DNA of 64,000 bases from Thermomonas sp. XSG. GTDB lineage: Bacteria; Pseudomonadota; Gammaproteobacteria; Xanthomonadales; Xanthomonadaceae. Position numbers and translations under genes: made by a program. Positions 46,491 through 57,716 of this stretch are shown here, in pieces; the first letter of the stretch is position 1, and the number at the start of each line of letters is the position of its first letter. The notes beneath the pieces are model-generated. The model saw only the letters and a list, made by a program, of their open reading frames with translations. It had not been told where the DNA came from and did not search any database. Where the stretch lies: positions 558,001 to 622,000 of the forward strand of contig NZ_CP061497.1 of assembly GCF_014678725.1 (NCBI RefSeq). The letters are read 5' to 3'.

Positions 46491-48656
46491 ATGAAATCCC
46501 TGCGCACCGCCCCCCTGTTGCTCGCCCTGCTGCCGCTGCTGGCCACCGCTGCGCCGGCCGACGAGGCCGATGGCCAGTCGAAGATCACCCGCCTCGCGCC
46601 GGTCCGCGCCACCACCGATGCCGACGACAAGACCCGCGATGCCGGCATCGACGGCTGGGGCAATGCCACGCCGCGCGACACCCCCGCCGCCATCCACGTG
46701 GTGGGTCGCCAGCAGCTGGACGACCGCCAGGTCCGCACCCTCAGCGAACTGGCGCGCGAGGACGCTTCGCTGGGCGACAACTACGCGCCGGTGGGCTACT
46801 ACCAGAACATCGCCATCCGCGGCTTCGCGCTGGATGCCGGCACCGGCTATCGCGCCAACAACCTGGCCATGACCGGCGAGCAGGCCATCGCGCTGGAAGA
46901 CAAGCAGCAGGTCGAGGTCCTGAAGGGTCTGGCCGGCCTGACCGCGGGTGTGATGGAGCCCGGTGGCGTGGTGAACTTCGTCAGCAAGCGCCCGGACGAG
47001 GTGCGCGATCTGACGCTGGGCACCGACTCGCGCGGCTCGCGCTACGTGGCCGTGGACGTCGGCGGTTGGCTGAGCCCGACCTTCGGCCTGCGCGCGAACG
47101 TGGCGTGGGAGGACATGCATTCGCACGTCCGCCACGCCGACGGCCGACGCAATTTCTACGCGCTGGCCGCGGACTGGAAGATCGCCCCCGGCACCACGCT
47201 GGAGCTGGACAGCAACTACCAGACCAGCGCGCAGCGCTCGGTCTCCGGCTACCAGCTGCTCGGCGGCACCGCGCTGCCCCAAGACCCGGATCCCACGCTG
47301 ATGCTGGGCTACCAGCCCTGGCAGCAGCCGGTGTCGATCCGCGCCAGCAACACCAGCGCGCGCCTGCGTCATGCGCTGGGCGAAGACTGGACGCTGCGCG
47401 TGGCCGCCGGCCGCAGCCGCAGCGTGATCGACGACAACGTCGCCTTCGCCTACGGCTGCTGGTACGTCGACGCCTGCTGGAGCGGCAGCCCCCCCTGGTA
47501 CTTCGGCCCGGACGGCAGCTACGACATCTACGACTACCGCAACCCGGACGACACCCGCACCGGCGACAACGCCCGCCTCAGCCTGGAGGGCCGCTTCCAG
47601 ACCGGCGGCGTGGGGCACGCGCTGAGCATCGGCGCCAGCGCCTTCCACCGCAGCATCGATCGCCACCGCAACGTCAACGAGTACGTGGGCAGCTGGAACA
47701 TCGCCGACGGCGATCCGCCCGCCTTCGCGCCCTCGCCCGAACAGATCGGCCCCAAGGTGCGCCGCCTCGACAGCTGGCAGCGCAGCGGCTTCGCGATGGA
47801 CCGGCTGGCGCTGGGCGACCGCTGGCAACTGCTGCTGGGTGCGCAGTTCGTGCGCCTGCACGAGCGCGCGCGCAACAAGGCCGGCGCGATCGAGCGCGAA
47901 ACCCGGCTGTCGCAGACCCTGCCGCAGGTCGCGCTGCTGTGGCAGCCGGACCCGGCGACCCGCGTGTACGCAAGTTTCAGCAAGGGACTGTCGCTGGGCA
48001 AGGAAGCCCCCTACTGGACCAGCAACGACGGTGCGATGCTGGCACCGCGGATCACCCGCCAGCTGGAAGCCGGCGTGAAGTACCGCTTGGGCGAGCGGCT
48101 CGACCTCGATGCCAGCCTGTTCCGCATCCGCCAGCCCTACCAGTACGCGCAGCCGGATGCGTCCGCCGCCGGCTTCACCTTCGTCCAGCGCGGCGATGAA
48201 GTGCACGACGGCCTGGAGCTGTCCGCCAACGGCCGCCTGACCGGGGCGCTGGGCGTCAACGCCAGCGTCGCGGTGATCCGCGCGCAGGCGGAAGGCACCG
48301 GCACTGCGGCGTTCGACGGCCAACAGGTGGTCAACGTGCCGCGCATGCGCGCCAGCCTGCACCTCGACTACACGCTGCCGGCGATGCCGCGGCTGGCGCT
48401 GCTGGCGGGCTGGCGCCATGCCGCCGCCAATCCGGCCACGCCGGACGGCGCGGTGGAGGTGCCCGCCTACGACGTGTTCGACACCGGCCTGCGCTACACC
48501 GGCCAGCTGCGCGAACGCGCGTTCGTGGTGCAGCTGGGGATCGACAACCTGTTCAACCGCAGCTACTGGCGCGACACCGGCAGCTCGCTGGGCGACAACT
48601 ACCTGTTCCCGGGCGCGCCGCGGCTGGCGCGCCTGACGGTGCGCATGGGCCTGTGA
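46491..48656 (+). CDS. TonB-dependent receptor, TPP-riboswitch controlled
   Basis: 721 residues. The signal peptide MKSLRTAPLLLALLPLLATAAPA is followed by a plug (about 60-185; TPAAIHVVGRQQLDDRQVRTLSELAREDASLGDNYAP, IRGFALDAG, VEVLKGLAGLTAGVMEPGGVVNFVSKRP) and a siderophore-receptor-like barrel. The last residue is Leu (LARLTVRMGL) rather than the usual Phe or Trp. The TPP riboswitch and the PnuC-family gene directly downstream (GTGA overlap) point to thiamine or a thiamine derivative as ligand; sequence alone would have suggested a siderophore receptor. Start 46491 is chosen for the signal peptide. Confidence 0.92.
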   Translation: MKSLRTAPLLLALLPLLATAAPADEADGQSKITRLAPVRATTDADDKTRDAGIDGWGNATPRDTPAAIHVVGRQQLDDRQVRTLSELAREDASLGDNYAPVGYYQNIAIRGFALDAGTGYRANNLAMTGEQAIALEDKQQVEVLKGLAGLTAGVMEPGGVVNFVSKRPDEVRDLTLGTDSRGSRYVAVDVGGWLSPTFGLRANVAWEDMHSHVRHADGRRNFYALAADWKIAPGTTLELDSNYQTSAQRSVSGYQLLGGTALPQDPDPTLMLGYQPWQQPVSIRASNTSARLRHALGEDWTLRVAAGRSRSVIDDNVAFAYGCWYVDACWSGSPPWYFGPDGSYDIYDYRNPDDTRTGDNARLSLEGRFQTGGVGHALSIGASAFHRSIDRHRNVNEYVGSWNIADGDPPAFAPSPEQIGPKVRRLDSWQRSGFAMDRLALGDRWQLLLGAQFVRLHERARNKAGAIERETRLSQTLPQVALLWQPDPATRVYASFSKGLSLGKEAPYWTSNDGAMLAPRITRQLEAGVKYRLGERLDLDASLFRIRQPYQYAQPDASAAGFTFVQRGDEVHDGLELSANGRLTGALGVNASVAVIRAQAEGTGTAAFDGQQVVNVPRMRASLHLDYTLPAMPRLALLAGWRHAAANPATPDGAVEVPAYDVFDTGLRYTGQLRERAFVVQLGIDNLFNRSYWRDTGSSLGDNYLFPGAPRLARLTVRMGL

Positions 48657-49249
48657 TCACCTTCCACGAAACCGCCGCGGCCGTCCTCAGCGCCAGCGCC
48701 GTGTGGCTGACCACGCGGCGCAGCCCCTGGTGCTTCCCGGTCGGGCTGCTGTCGGTATCGGTCTACATCTGGGTGTATGCCGGCGCGCGGCTGTATTCGG
48801 AAGTGCTGCTGCAGTGCTTCTGGGTGGTGATGCTGGTGTCAGGCTGGCTGCGATGGCTGCGCAACCTGGATGCCACCGGCCATGTGCGGGTGGCATCGCT
48901 GGACGCGCGTTCGGCCGGCATCCACCTGCTGGCCGGGCTGGCCGGCGGGCTGGCGCTGGGCTACACCATGCATACCTACACGAACGCCGCCCTGCCCTGG
49001 CTGGACGCCATGCTCACCGCGTTCAGCCTGGTCGGGCAGTTCTGGCAGAACCGCCGCCATATCGCCGCGTGGTGGATGTGGATCGCGGTCGATGTGGTGT
49101 ACATCGGCATGTTCGCGAACAAGCAGCTGTTCGTCACCGCCGTGCTCTATGTCGGCTTCGTGGGGCTTGCCGCGAAGGGCCTGCGCGACTGGCGGCGGGC
49201 GGCACGGCAGCAGACGCGCACGGACACCGCGCAAGTGGCGTCGGGCTGA
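48653..49249 (+). CDS. PnuC-family vitamin transporter (PnuT-like)
   Basis: 198 residues with about seven helices. PnuC features are present: the N-terminal VWLTTRRSPWCFPVGLLSVSVYIWVYAGARLYSEVLLQCFWVVMLVSGWLRW, and the C-terminal FSLVGQFWQNRRHIAAWWMWIAVDVVYIGMFANKQLFVTAVLYVGFVGLAAKGLRDW, with the Trp-rich substrate-site pattern. PnuC proteins are facilitators whose vitamin is trapped by phosphorylation inside. Here the GTG start overlaps the receptor stop codon and both lie behind a TPP riboswitch, so thiamine (PnuT) rather than nicotinamide riboside is the likely cargo. Confidence 0.92.
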   Translation: MITFHETAAAVLSASAVWLTTRRSPWCFPVGLLSVSVYIWVYAGARLYSEVLLQCFWVVMLVSGWLRWLRNLDATGHVRVASLDARSAGIHLLAGLAGGLALGYTMHTYTNAALPWLDAMLTAFSLVGQFWQNRRHIAAWWMWIAVDVVYIGMFANKQLFVTAVLYVGFVGLAAKGLRDWRRAARQQTRTDTAQVASG

Positions 49250-49252
49250 GCT

Positions 49253-49489
49253 TCAGAACCCTTCCACCCCCGGCTCCCAAGGGTCGGCCTCCAGCAGCAT
49301 CGCCCGCAGGCCGTCCTCATCCAGCCCCGCCAACAAGGCCATGGCTTCGGCCATGGTCGATACCTGCAGCGCGCGGCGACGGATCATGCCCGACTGCATC
49401 GGGCTGAAGACCAGCATGATGTTGCCGTAGGAGCCATCCAGCAACGCCGCCTGCCAGTGCTGCCCGTGGGAATCCTCGAAACTGCGCAT
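49253..49489 (-). CDS. Small conserved hypothetical protein
   Basis: 78 residues beginning MRSFEDSHGQHWQAALLDGSYGNIMLVFSP and ending in an acidic LAGLDEDGLRAMLLEADPWEP. It is soluble, with no signal peptide. I recall similar short proteins in Xanthomonadaceae without known function. It is convergent with the PnuT-like gene, three bases apart. Confidence 0.65.
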   Translation of the reverse strand: MRSFEDSHGQHWQAALLDGSYGNIMLVFSPMQSGMIRRRALQVSTMAEAMALLAGLDEDGLRAMLLEADPWEPGVEGF

Positions 49490-49562
49490 GGCCGCTGCCA
49501 CATCCGGATGACCGGCGACAGTCTAGCCCCACCCCCCGGTTCCGGGCCGGATCGCGCCCAAG

Positions 49563-49592
49563 AAAAAACCCCGCCGTAGCGGGGTTTTTTTT
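49563..49592. terminator. Terminator of tRNA-Leu, bidirectional
   Basis: CCCCGC/GCGGGG stem with a 4-base loop, flanked by six A on the left and eight T on the right. It works as an intrinsic terminator on the minus strand after tRNA-Leu and can also act on the plus strand. Confidence 0.88.
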
Positions 49593-49596
49593 GGAT

Positions 49597-49681
49597 TGGT
49601 GCCCAAGAGGGGACTCGAACCCCTACGACCTAAATCGCTACCACCTCAAGGTAGTGCGTCTACCAATTCCGCCACCTGGGC
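49597..49681 (-). tRNA. tRNA-Leu (GAG)
   Basis: An 85-base class II tRNA with a 7-bp acceptor stem (GCCCAGG with CTTGGGC), D arm GTGGCGGAATTGGTAGACGC, anticodon GAG (49645-49647), a long variable arm, T loop GGTTCGAGTCC and an encoded CCA. It lies 56 bases after secG, the same secG-leuU order as in E. coli. No clear promoter of its own is seen, so it may be transcribed from the tpiA-secG message. Confidence 0.97.
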
Positions 49682-49737
49682 AAATTTTCCGGCCTTTCGA
49701 CCGCGGACCGCAATTCTAGAACGTGTTGCGCCGGCCG

Positions 49738-50136
49738 TCATTGGCCCGGTGCGGGTGCCGGCTGGGCCGGTGGGACCTCCGCTGCGGGCGGCTGCGCGGC
49801 GGCAGTCGGCACCTGCGCGGTCGGCACCTGGGCAGCCGGCTGCGCCGGAGCCTGCTGGGCCATCACGCCGAGATCGGCCTTAGCCGGACCCTGGCGGTTG
49901 GCCTGCCGGCTGGCGTACATGGCCATGCCCATGCTGATGACGAAGAACGTGATCGCCAGCCACTTGGTGCTCTTGCTCAGGAAGTTGGACGCGCCCCGCG
50001 CACCGAACACGGTGGCCGAGGCGCCGCCGCCGAAACCGGAACCGGCCGAGGCGCCAGCCCCCTGCTGCAGCAGCACGAAGGCGATGATGGCGATTGCCAC
50101 CAGCACGTACACGATCTGGATGAATTGCAGCAACAT
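49738..50136 (-). CDS. secG: Preprotein translocase subunit SecG
   Basis: 132 residues. It has two membrane helices (IQIVYVLVAIAIIAFVLLQ and KWLAITFFVISMGMAMY) and the SecG signature LLQQGAGASAGSGFGGGASATVFGARGASNFLSK. The C-terminal 45 residues are an extended Pro/Ala/Gln tail of unknown role. It follows tpiA by 20 bases. Confidence 0.96.
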   Translation of the reverse strand: MLLQFIQIVYVLVAIAIIAFVLLQQGAGASAGSGFGGGASATVFGARGASNFLSKSTKWLAITFFVISMGMAMYASRQANRQGPAKADLGVMAQQAPAQPAAQVPTAQVPTAAAQPPAAEVPPAQPAPAPGQ

Positions 50137-50156
50137 CTGCGCGTTCTCTTGGGTGT

Positions 50157-50903
50157 TCAGGCCGCCGCGCGGGCGATGGCCAGGAAATCCGCGGCAGCCA
50201 GCGAGGCGCCGCCGATCAGCCCGCCGTCCACGTCGGCCTGGGCGAACAGGCTGGCCGCGTTGTCGGGCTTGACGCTGCCGCCGTACAGCAGGGGCAGCGA
50301 ATCGGCAATTCTAGCATCCAGCGCGGCGATTTGGCTACGAATGAAGGCGTGCACGGCCTGCGCCTGCTCCGGGCTGGCAGTACGGCCGGTGCCGATCGCC
50401 CACACCGGTTCATAGGCCACCACCGCGTTGGCGAACGCGGCCACCCCGGCCAGCGCCAGCACCGGCGACAGCTGCGCGGCGATCACGTCCTCGGTGCGGC
50501 CGGCCTCGCGCTCTTCCAGGCTCTCGCCCACGCACAGGATCGGCACCAGCCCCGCGGCCTGCGCGGCCGCGAACTTGCGCGCCACCAGCTCGCTGCTCTC
50601 GGCGTGGTACTGGCGGCGCTCGGAGTGCCCCACCAGGGTATAGCGCGCACCAACATCGGCCAGCATCGCCGCCGCCACTTCGCCGGTGTAGGCGCCCTTG
50701 TCGTGCGCGCTCACGTCCTGCGCGCCGAAAGCCACGCCGTTGCCGTCGAATTTCGCCACCAGCTCGCCCAGATAGGGGTACGGCGGCAGCACCACCAGCT
50801 CCACCCCGGCGACGCCGGCTTCGACGATATCGGCGACCAGCGCATGGGCGAATTCGCGGCTGCCCTGCAGCTTCCAGTTGCCGGCGACGAGTTTGCGACG
50901 CAT
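50157..50903 (-). CDS. tpiA: Triosephosphate isomerase
   Basis: 248 residues. It interconverts dihydroxyacetone phosphate and glyceraldehyde 3-phosphate. The active site lysine is in MRRKLVAGNWKLQG, the catalytic His in LVGHSERR and the catalytic Glu in AYEPVWAIGTG; the phosphate loop is LLYGGSVKPDN. AAGGAG stands before the ATG. The 2OG oxygenase gene ends 10 bases upstream. Confidence 0.98.
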   Translation of the reverse strand: MRRKLVAGNWKLQGSREFAHALVADIVEAGVAGVELVVLPPYPYLGELVAKFDGNGVAFGAQDVSAHDKGAYTGEVAAAMLADVGARYTLVGHSERRQYHAESSELVARKFAAAQAAGLVPILCVGESLEEREAGRTEDVIAAQLSPVLALAGVAAFANAVVAYEPVWAIGTGRTASPEQAQAVHAFIRSQIAALDARIADSLPLLYGGSVKPDNAASLFAQADVDGGLIGGASLAAADFLAIARAAA

Positions 50904-50913
50904 GTGACGCTCC

Positions 50914-51867
50914 TTACTTCAGCTTGATTTCGCGCAGGCGTTCCTGCAGGTAGCCTTCCGCGGTGATCGGCTCCGGATAGCGGCTGGGATTGTCCGGGGT
51001 GATGCAGGACGGCAGCACGTCGATCAGGAAATCCGGGTTCGGGTGCAGGAAGAACGGCGTGGAATAGCGCGGCTGGCGCGCCTTCTCCCCCGGCGGATTG
51101 ACCACCCGGTGGGTGGTGGACGGATACACGTGGTTGGTCAGCCGCTGCAGCATGTCGCCGATGTTGACCACGATGGTGTCGGCATCGGCGGTGAAAGGCA
51201 CCCACTCGCCCTTGCGCGACAGCACTTCGAGGCCTTCCGCGCTGGCGCCCACCAGCAGGGTGATCAGGTTGATGTCCTCGTGCGCGCCGGCGCGCACGTT
51301 GGGGATGTCATCGGTGGTGATCGGCGGATAGTGGATCGGACGCAGGATCGAGTTGCCTGAATCGGTCTTGTCGGCGAAATAGTTCTCCGCCAGCCCGATG
51401 TGCAGCGCCAGCGCCGACAGCACTTGCGAGCCCAGCGCATCCAGCGACTGGTAGAGGCCGTAGCCGACCCGCTTGAATTCCGGAATCTCCGCCGGCCACT
51501 GGTTTTCCGGCATGTCGGCGGCGTACTTCGAGTCGCGCGGGATCTCCCGGCCGATGTGCCAGAACTCCTTGAGGTCGAAGTGCTTCGAGCCCTTCGCGGT
51601 TTCCACGCCGAACGGCGTGTAGCCGCGCGCACCGCCGCCGCCCGCCACGTGGTACTGCTTCTTCACCTCCTCCGGTAGCGCGAAGAACGCCTTGAAGGTG
51701 GCATAGGCCTCGTCGATCTGCGCCTGCGGGATGCCGTGGTTGCGGATGCCGGCGAAGCCCCATTCGCGGTAGGCCGCGCCGAGTTCATCGACGAAAGTCT
51801 GGCGGTCCGCCGGGCTGGCGGGATGGGTGAAGCGGCGGATGTCGAGGGTGGGGATCTGCTGGGTCAT
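50914..51867 (-). CDS. Isopenicillin N synthase-like 2OG-Fe(II) oxygenase
   Basis: 317 residues. The iron ligands are visible in AHEDINLITLLVG (His-x-Asp) and STTHRVVNP (His), and the 2-oxoglutarate-binding Arg and Ser in RYSTPFF. The N-terminal DIOX_N part reads FVDELGAAYREWGFAGIRNHGIP. The substrate is unknown. A good ribosome binding site (AAGGAAG) precedes the ATG. It is set between glmM and tpiA on the same strand, in the middle of a housekeeping run. Confidence 0.92.
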   Translation of the reverse strand: MTQQIPTLDIRRFTHPASPADRQTFVDELGAAYREWGFAGIRNHGIPQAQIDEAYATFKAFFALPEEVKKQYHVAGGGGARGYTPFGVETAKGSKHFDLKEFWHIGREIPRDSKYAADMPENQWPAEIPEFKRVGYGLYQSLDALGSQVLSALALHIGLAENYFADKTDSGNSILRPIHYPPITTDDIPNVRAGAHEDINLITLLVGASAEGLEVLSRKGEWVPFTADADTIVVNIGDMLQRLTNHVYPSTTHRVVNPPGEKARQPRYSTPFFLHPNPDFLIDVLPSCITPDNPSRYPEPITAEGYLQERLREIKLK

Positions 51868-51909
51868 GGTGTTCTTCCTTCCCGCGGACGCGGGAATCGC
51901 GGCGTTGGA

Positions 51910-53264
51910 TCAGGCGGCGGCGCGCACGGCGTCGGCCAAGGTAGACAGGGTGGATTCGACCAGCGCGGCGTCGTCGGCTTCGACCGTCACCCGCACCACG
52001 GGTTCCGTGCCCGACGGACGCAGGAAGGCGCGGCCGCGGCCCTCGACCGCACGCTGCGCCTGCGCCAGCGCGGCCTGCACGCTGGCCGCTTCGGCCGGCT
52101 TGCTGCCGGCGGCAAAGCGCACGTTGACGGTCTTCTGCGGCACCTTGCGCAGATCCTTCAGCGCATCGGCCAGGCCGATGCCGCGGCGCTGCAGCACTTC
52201 CAGCACCTGCAGCGCGCTGACGATGCCGTCGCCGGTACTGGCGCGGTCCAGGCACAGGATATGGCCGCTGGCCTCGCCACCCAGCACGCCGTCATGGGCG
52301 AGCAGCTGCTGGTGCACGTAGCGGTCGCCGACCTTGGCGCGCACGAACGCGATCCCGCGCGCGGCCAGCGCCTGTTCGAAGCCGAAGTTGGTCATCAGCG
52401 TGCCGACCACCGGGCCGCGCAAGCGGCCGGTTTGCTGCCAGTCGCAGGCCAGCACGTAGAGCAGGTCGTCGCCGTCGCAGACGCGCCCCTGCGCATCGAC
52501 GAACAGCACGCGGTCGCCGTCGCCATCGAAAGCGATGCCCAGCTCGGCGCCGCGCTCGCGCACCCGCGCGGCCAGCGTCTCCGGGTGGGTGGAACCGACG
52601 CCCTCGTTGATGTTGACGCCATTGGGCTCGATGCCGATGGCTTCCACCTGCGCCCCCAGTTCCCGCAGCACCAGCGGCGCCAACTGGTAGGTGGCCCCGT
52701 TGGCACAGTCCACCACGATGCGCATGCCGTCGAGGTGGAAGCCCTTGGGCACGGAATTCTTGCAGGCCTCCACGTAGCGGCCGATGGTGTCGCGGGTGCG
52801 CACCGCACGGCCCAGCTTCTCCGAAGGCACGGTGGAGAACGGCGCGTCCAGCGCAGCCTCGATGGCCAGCTCGGTGGCGTCGTCGAGCTTTTCGCCCTGC
52901 GCGGAGAAGAACTTGATGCCGTTGTCGTGGTGCGGGTTGTGCGAGGCGGAGATCACGATGCCGCCGTCGGCGCGCATCGAATGGGTCAGGTGCGCCACCG
53001 CCGGGGTCGGCATCGGCCCCATCAGCTGCACGTCCACGCCCGCCGCCACCAGGCCGGCCTCCAGCGCGGCCTCGAACATGTAGTTCGAAAGCCGGGTGTC
53101 CTTGCCGATCACCACCATCGGCTTGCGCCAATCCTTGCGCTCGCTGGCGGCAGCCACCAGCGCATGTCCATAGGCGTTGCCCAGGCGCAGCACGAAGTCG
53201 GCCGAAATCGGGCCTTCGCCGACCCGGCCACGGATGCCGTCGGTGCCGAAGTAGCGGCGCGTGC

Positions 53265-53268
<4 letters not shown>
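51910..53268 (-). CDS. glmM: Phosphoglucosamine mutase
   Basis: 452 residues. It converts glucosamine 6-phosphate to glucosamine 1-phosphate for peptidoglycan and LPS. The N-terminus is [13 protein letters not shown], the phosphorylated serine is Ser109 in [15 protein letters not shown], the metal site is DGDGDR and the phosphate-binding site is [11 protein letters not shown]. The start is GTG at 53268 overlapping the accD stop (GTGA), so translation is coupled to accD. Confidence 0.97.
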
Positions 53269-54155
<887 letters not shown>

Positions 54156-54240
54156 TCGTTTCGATCACCGCAGGTTGCGTCGCGCGCACGATTGCCCGCT
54201 TCCATCCCGGCCGTGGCCCGGATGGCGCCCAGTCTACTAC

Positions 54241-55056
54241 TCAGGCCGGAACGGCCAGCCCGTCCAGCGCCTCGCGCAGCGGGCGCAGGAACGCATCCGC
54301 GTGCGCAGCGGCATCCGCCTCGCCGGTGCTGCCTTCCATCGCGGACACCAGTGCACTGCCGACCACCACGCCGTCGGCATGCGCGGCCATCGACGCGGCG
54401 CTGGCGGCATCACGGATGCCGAAGCCGGCGAACACCGGCGCCTTCGCCATCGCCCGCACTTCCGCCAGGTGGCGGCCGGCATCGCCCACGTCCAGATGCG
54501 CCGCGCCGGTGACGCCGGCGTAGCTGACGTAGTACAGGTAGCCATCGGCCTGTTCGCACAGGCGCTGCAGGCGGGCCTGCGGCGTGGTCGGCGAGGCCAG
54601 CGAGATCAGCGCCAGTCCGTTGTGCGCGAAGGCGGCGCGATATTCCTCGGCCTCTTCGGGCGGCAGGTCGACCAGCAACATGCCGTCCACGCCGGCCGCC
54701 GCCGCATCGGCGGCGAACGCCGCCGCACCGCGGATCTCGACCGGATTCAGGTAACCCATCAGCACCACCGGCGTGGCCGCGTCCCGTTCACGGAACGCGC
54801 GCACGCAGTCCAGTACCCACGCAAGCCCTGCCCCGCGCGCCAGCGCACGTTCGGAACTGCGCTGGATCACCGGGCCATCGGCCATCGGGTCGGAGAACGG
54901 CACACCGAGTTCGATCACGTCCGCGCCTGCCTGCGCCAGCGCGTGCATGACCGGCACCGTCGCCGCCAGCGACGGATCGCCGGCGGTGATGAACGGCACC
55001 AGCCCCTTGCGCCCGGCCGAACGCAGCGCGTCCAGCCGTTGCTGCAGACGGGTCAT
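54241..55056 (-). CDS. trpA: Tryptophan synthase alpha subunit
   Basis: 271 residues. It cleaves indole-3-glycerol phosphate. The catalytic Glu is in VIELGVPFSDPMADGP, the catalytic Asp in GMLLVDLPPEE, and the phosphate loop is FGIRDAASAASMAAHADGVVVGSALV. The start overlaps the stop of the DUF3144 gene by four bases (ATGA). Confidence 0.97.
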   Translation of the reverse strand: MTRLQQRLDALRSAGRKGLVPFITAGDPSLAATVPVMHALAQAGADVIELGVPFSDPMADGPVIQRSSERALARGAGLAWVLDCVRAFRERDAATPVVLMGYLNPVEIRGAAAFAADAAAAGVDGMLLVDLPPEEAEEYRAAFAHNGLALISLASPTTPQARLQRLCEQADGYLYYVSYAGVTGAAHLDVGDAGRHLAEVRAMAKAPVFAGFGIRDAASAASMAAHADGVVVGSALVSAMEGSTGEADAAAHADAFLRPLREALDGLAVPA

Positions 55057-55463
55057 TCGTTGGCCGCAGCCGGCGCGTCCTTGAGACGACCGACCTTCAC
55101 GCCGGCCGCCTTGTACTCCTCGGCCAGCTCGGAATCACCGACGTCGATGCCACGCTCTTCGCCCATGCCGTCCAGATGCTCGTTGAGCATGCGGCGGTAC
55201 ATGGTGCTCATGTAGTCGAGGAACGCGGTGCGCTCGTCGGCGGCGGCGATCGGCTTGACGTTGGCCAGGAACACGTGGGCGTTGAAGCGCGCGCTGGCGA
55301 ACAGCGCGGCCAGGCTGATGTTCTTCTCGCCGTACTTCTGCGACTGCTTGTTGGCCAGCTCGAGGTACTCGTTGACGCAGTCGAAGAACTGCGGCGGGAA
55401 CTGGGTGCCTTGGGCGCCGTTCTGCTGTTCGGCCGCGGGCGGGGCCTGGTTCTCTTCGGCCAT
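55053..55463 (-). CDS. DUF3144-family protein between trpB and trpA
   Basis: 136 residues. A Gln/Pro/Ala-rich N-terminus leads to a helical core FFDCVNEYLELANKQSQKYGEKNISLAALFASARFNAHVFLANVK, the DUF3144 pattern, and an acidic end. Function unknown. CAGGAG lies before the ATG. It is 144 bases after trpB and overlaps trpA, so it is co-translated with trpA. Confidence 0.82.
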   Translation of the reverse strand: MAEENQAPPAAEQQNGAQGTQFPPQFFDCVNEYLELANKQSQKYGEKNISLAALFASARFNAHVFLANVKPIAAADERTAFLDYMSTMYRRMLNEHLDGMGEERGIDVGDSELAEEYKAAGVKVGRLKDAPAAANE

Positions 55464-55607
55464 GGCCGGACTCCTGAAGGTTGAGGTGAAGTTGAACCGG
55501 GCATTCTCGCCGAAACCGGGCCGCAGGCCAAATCCCGGCATGTGGCGCGGGACGGGCCATCGCGGCACGCGTGCCCGTGCTGCTGCGTATGGACCGGGTC
55601 CGGCGGG

Positions 55608-56846
<1,239 letters not shown>

Positions 56847-57047
56847 GCTGAAGTCTCCGGTGTCGGAACGCGCGCGGCGGTGGCGCCGCTGGCGGAGGTC
56901 GAAACGAATGGCGTGCGCCCGGCTGACGGGCGCGAAGGCAAGCGCGGCCTTATCTCACCGCGGCCGCAGGCACGCGCCGCCATCGCCGCAGCGAGCGGCC
57001 GAAGGGTGCGCGGGGGCGGTTGGAAGTCTCCATGGCGTGGCCATAGC

Positions 57048-57713
57048 CTACCTGATCGTCGCAGCCGTGGCGTCTGCGTCGCACGCACGCACGGCCTCCA
57101 CGAAGCGGCGCATCCGCAGCCCGTCCTTGACGCCCGGGGCCAGCTCGATGCCGCCGGCCACGTCCACGCCCCACGGGCGCACGGCGCGCACGGCGTCGCC
57201 GACGTTGTCCGGGTCCAGACCGCCGGCCAGCAGCCAAGGCCGGTCCAGATCGGCCGGGATGTTCCCCGCCTCCAGCCGCTGTCCGCTGCCGCCGGCCGCG
57301 CCGGGCGCGTGGCCGTCCAGCACGAAACCGGCCGCGTGTGGCCAGCGCGCACGCAACGTGCCCACGTCCACGCGGGCGCCGCCCAGACCAAGGCCCTTGA
57401 TGTACGGTAGGCCGAAACGGCGGCAGAAGGCATCGTCCTCGCTGCCGTGGAACTGCAGCAGGGTCGGCCGCGCCTCGTCGATCGCCGCGCGCACCTCGCG
57501 CTCGTCGTTGTCCATGAACAGCGCCACCAGCGTGACCAGCGGCGACAGCGCCGCGCGCACCGCCGCGGCACGCGCGGGCGCGACCCGCCGCTGGCTTTTT
57601 GCGGCGAAGATCACCCCCACCGCGTCCACGCCCAGCTCGCAGGCCAGGCGCGCATCGCCGGGCCGGGTCAGGCCGCAGAACTTGATGCGGGTACGGAAGT
57701 GGGATCCGGCCAT
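57048..57713 (-). CDS. trpF: Phosphoribosylanthranilate isomerase
   Basis: 221 residues of TIM-barrel. The catalytic Cys is in IKFCGLTRPGDARLA, the catalytic Asp in GFVLDGHAPGAAGGSGQ and the phosphate sites are LAGGLDPDNV and GVDVAGGIELAPGVKD. It starts three bases after truA. Confidence 0.96.
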   Translation of the reverse strand: MAGSHFRTRIKFCGLTRPGDARLACELGVDAVGVIFAAKSQRRVAPARAAAVRAALSPLVTLVALFMDNDEREVRAAIDEARPTLLQFHGSEDDAFCRRFGLPYIKGLGLGGARVDVGTLRARWPHAAGFVLDGHAPGAAGGSGQRLEAGNIPADLDRPWLLAGGLDPDNVGDAVRAVRPWGVDVAGGIELAPGVKDGLRMRRFVEAVRACDADATAATIR

Positions 57714-57716
57714 GGC

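Noticed and set aside
56950..57033. A short frame between trpF and trpB as a possible trp leader peptide
   Set aside because: It encodes 27 residues with a single Trp and no terminator/antiterminator hairpins. A leader peptide would show consecutive Trp codons.
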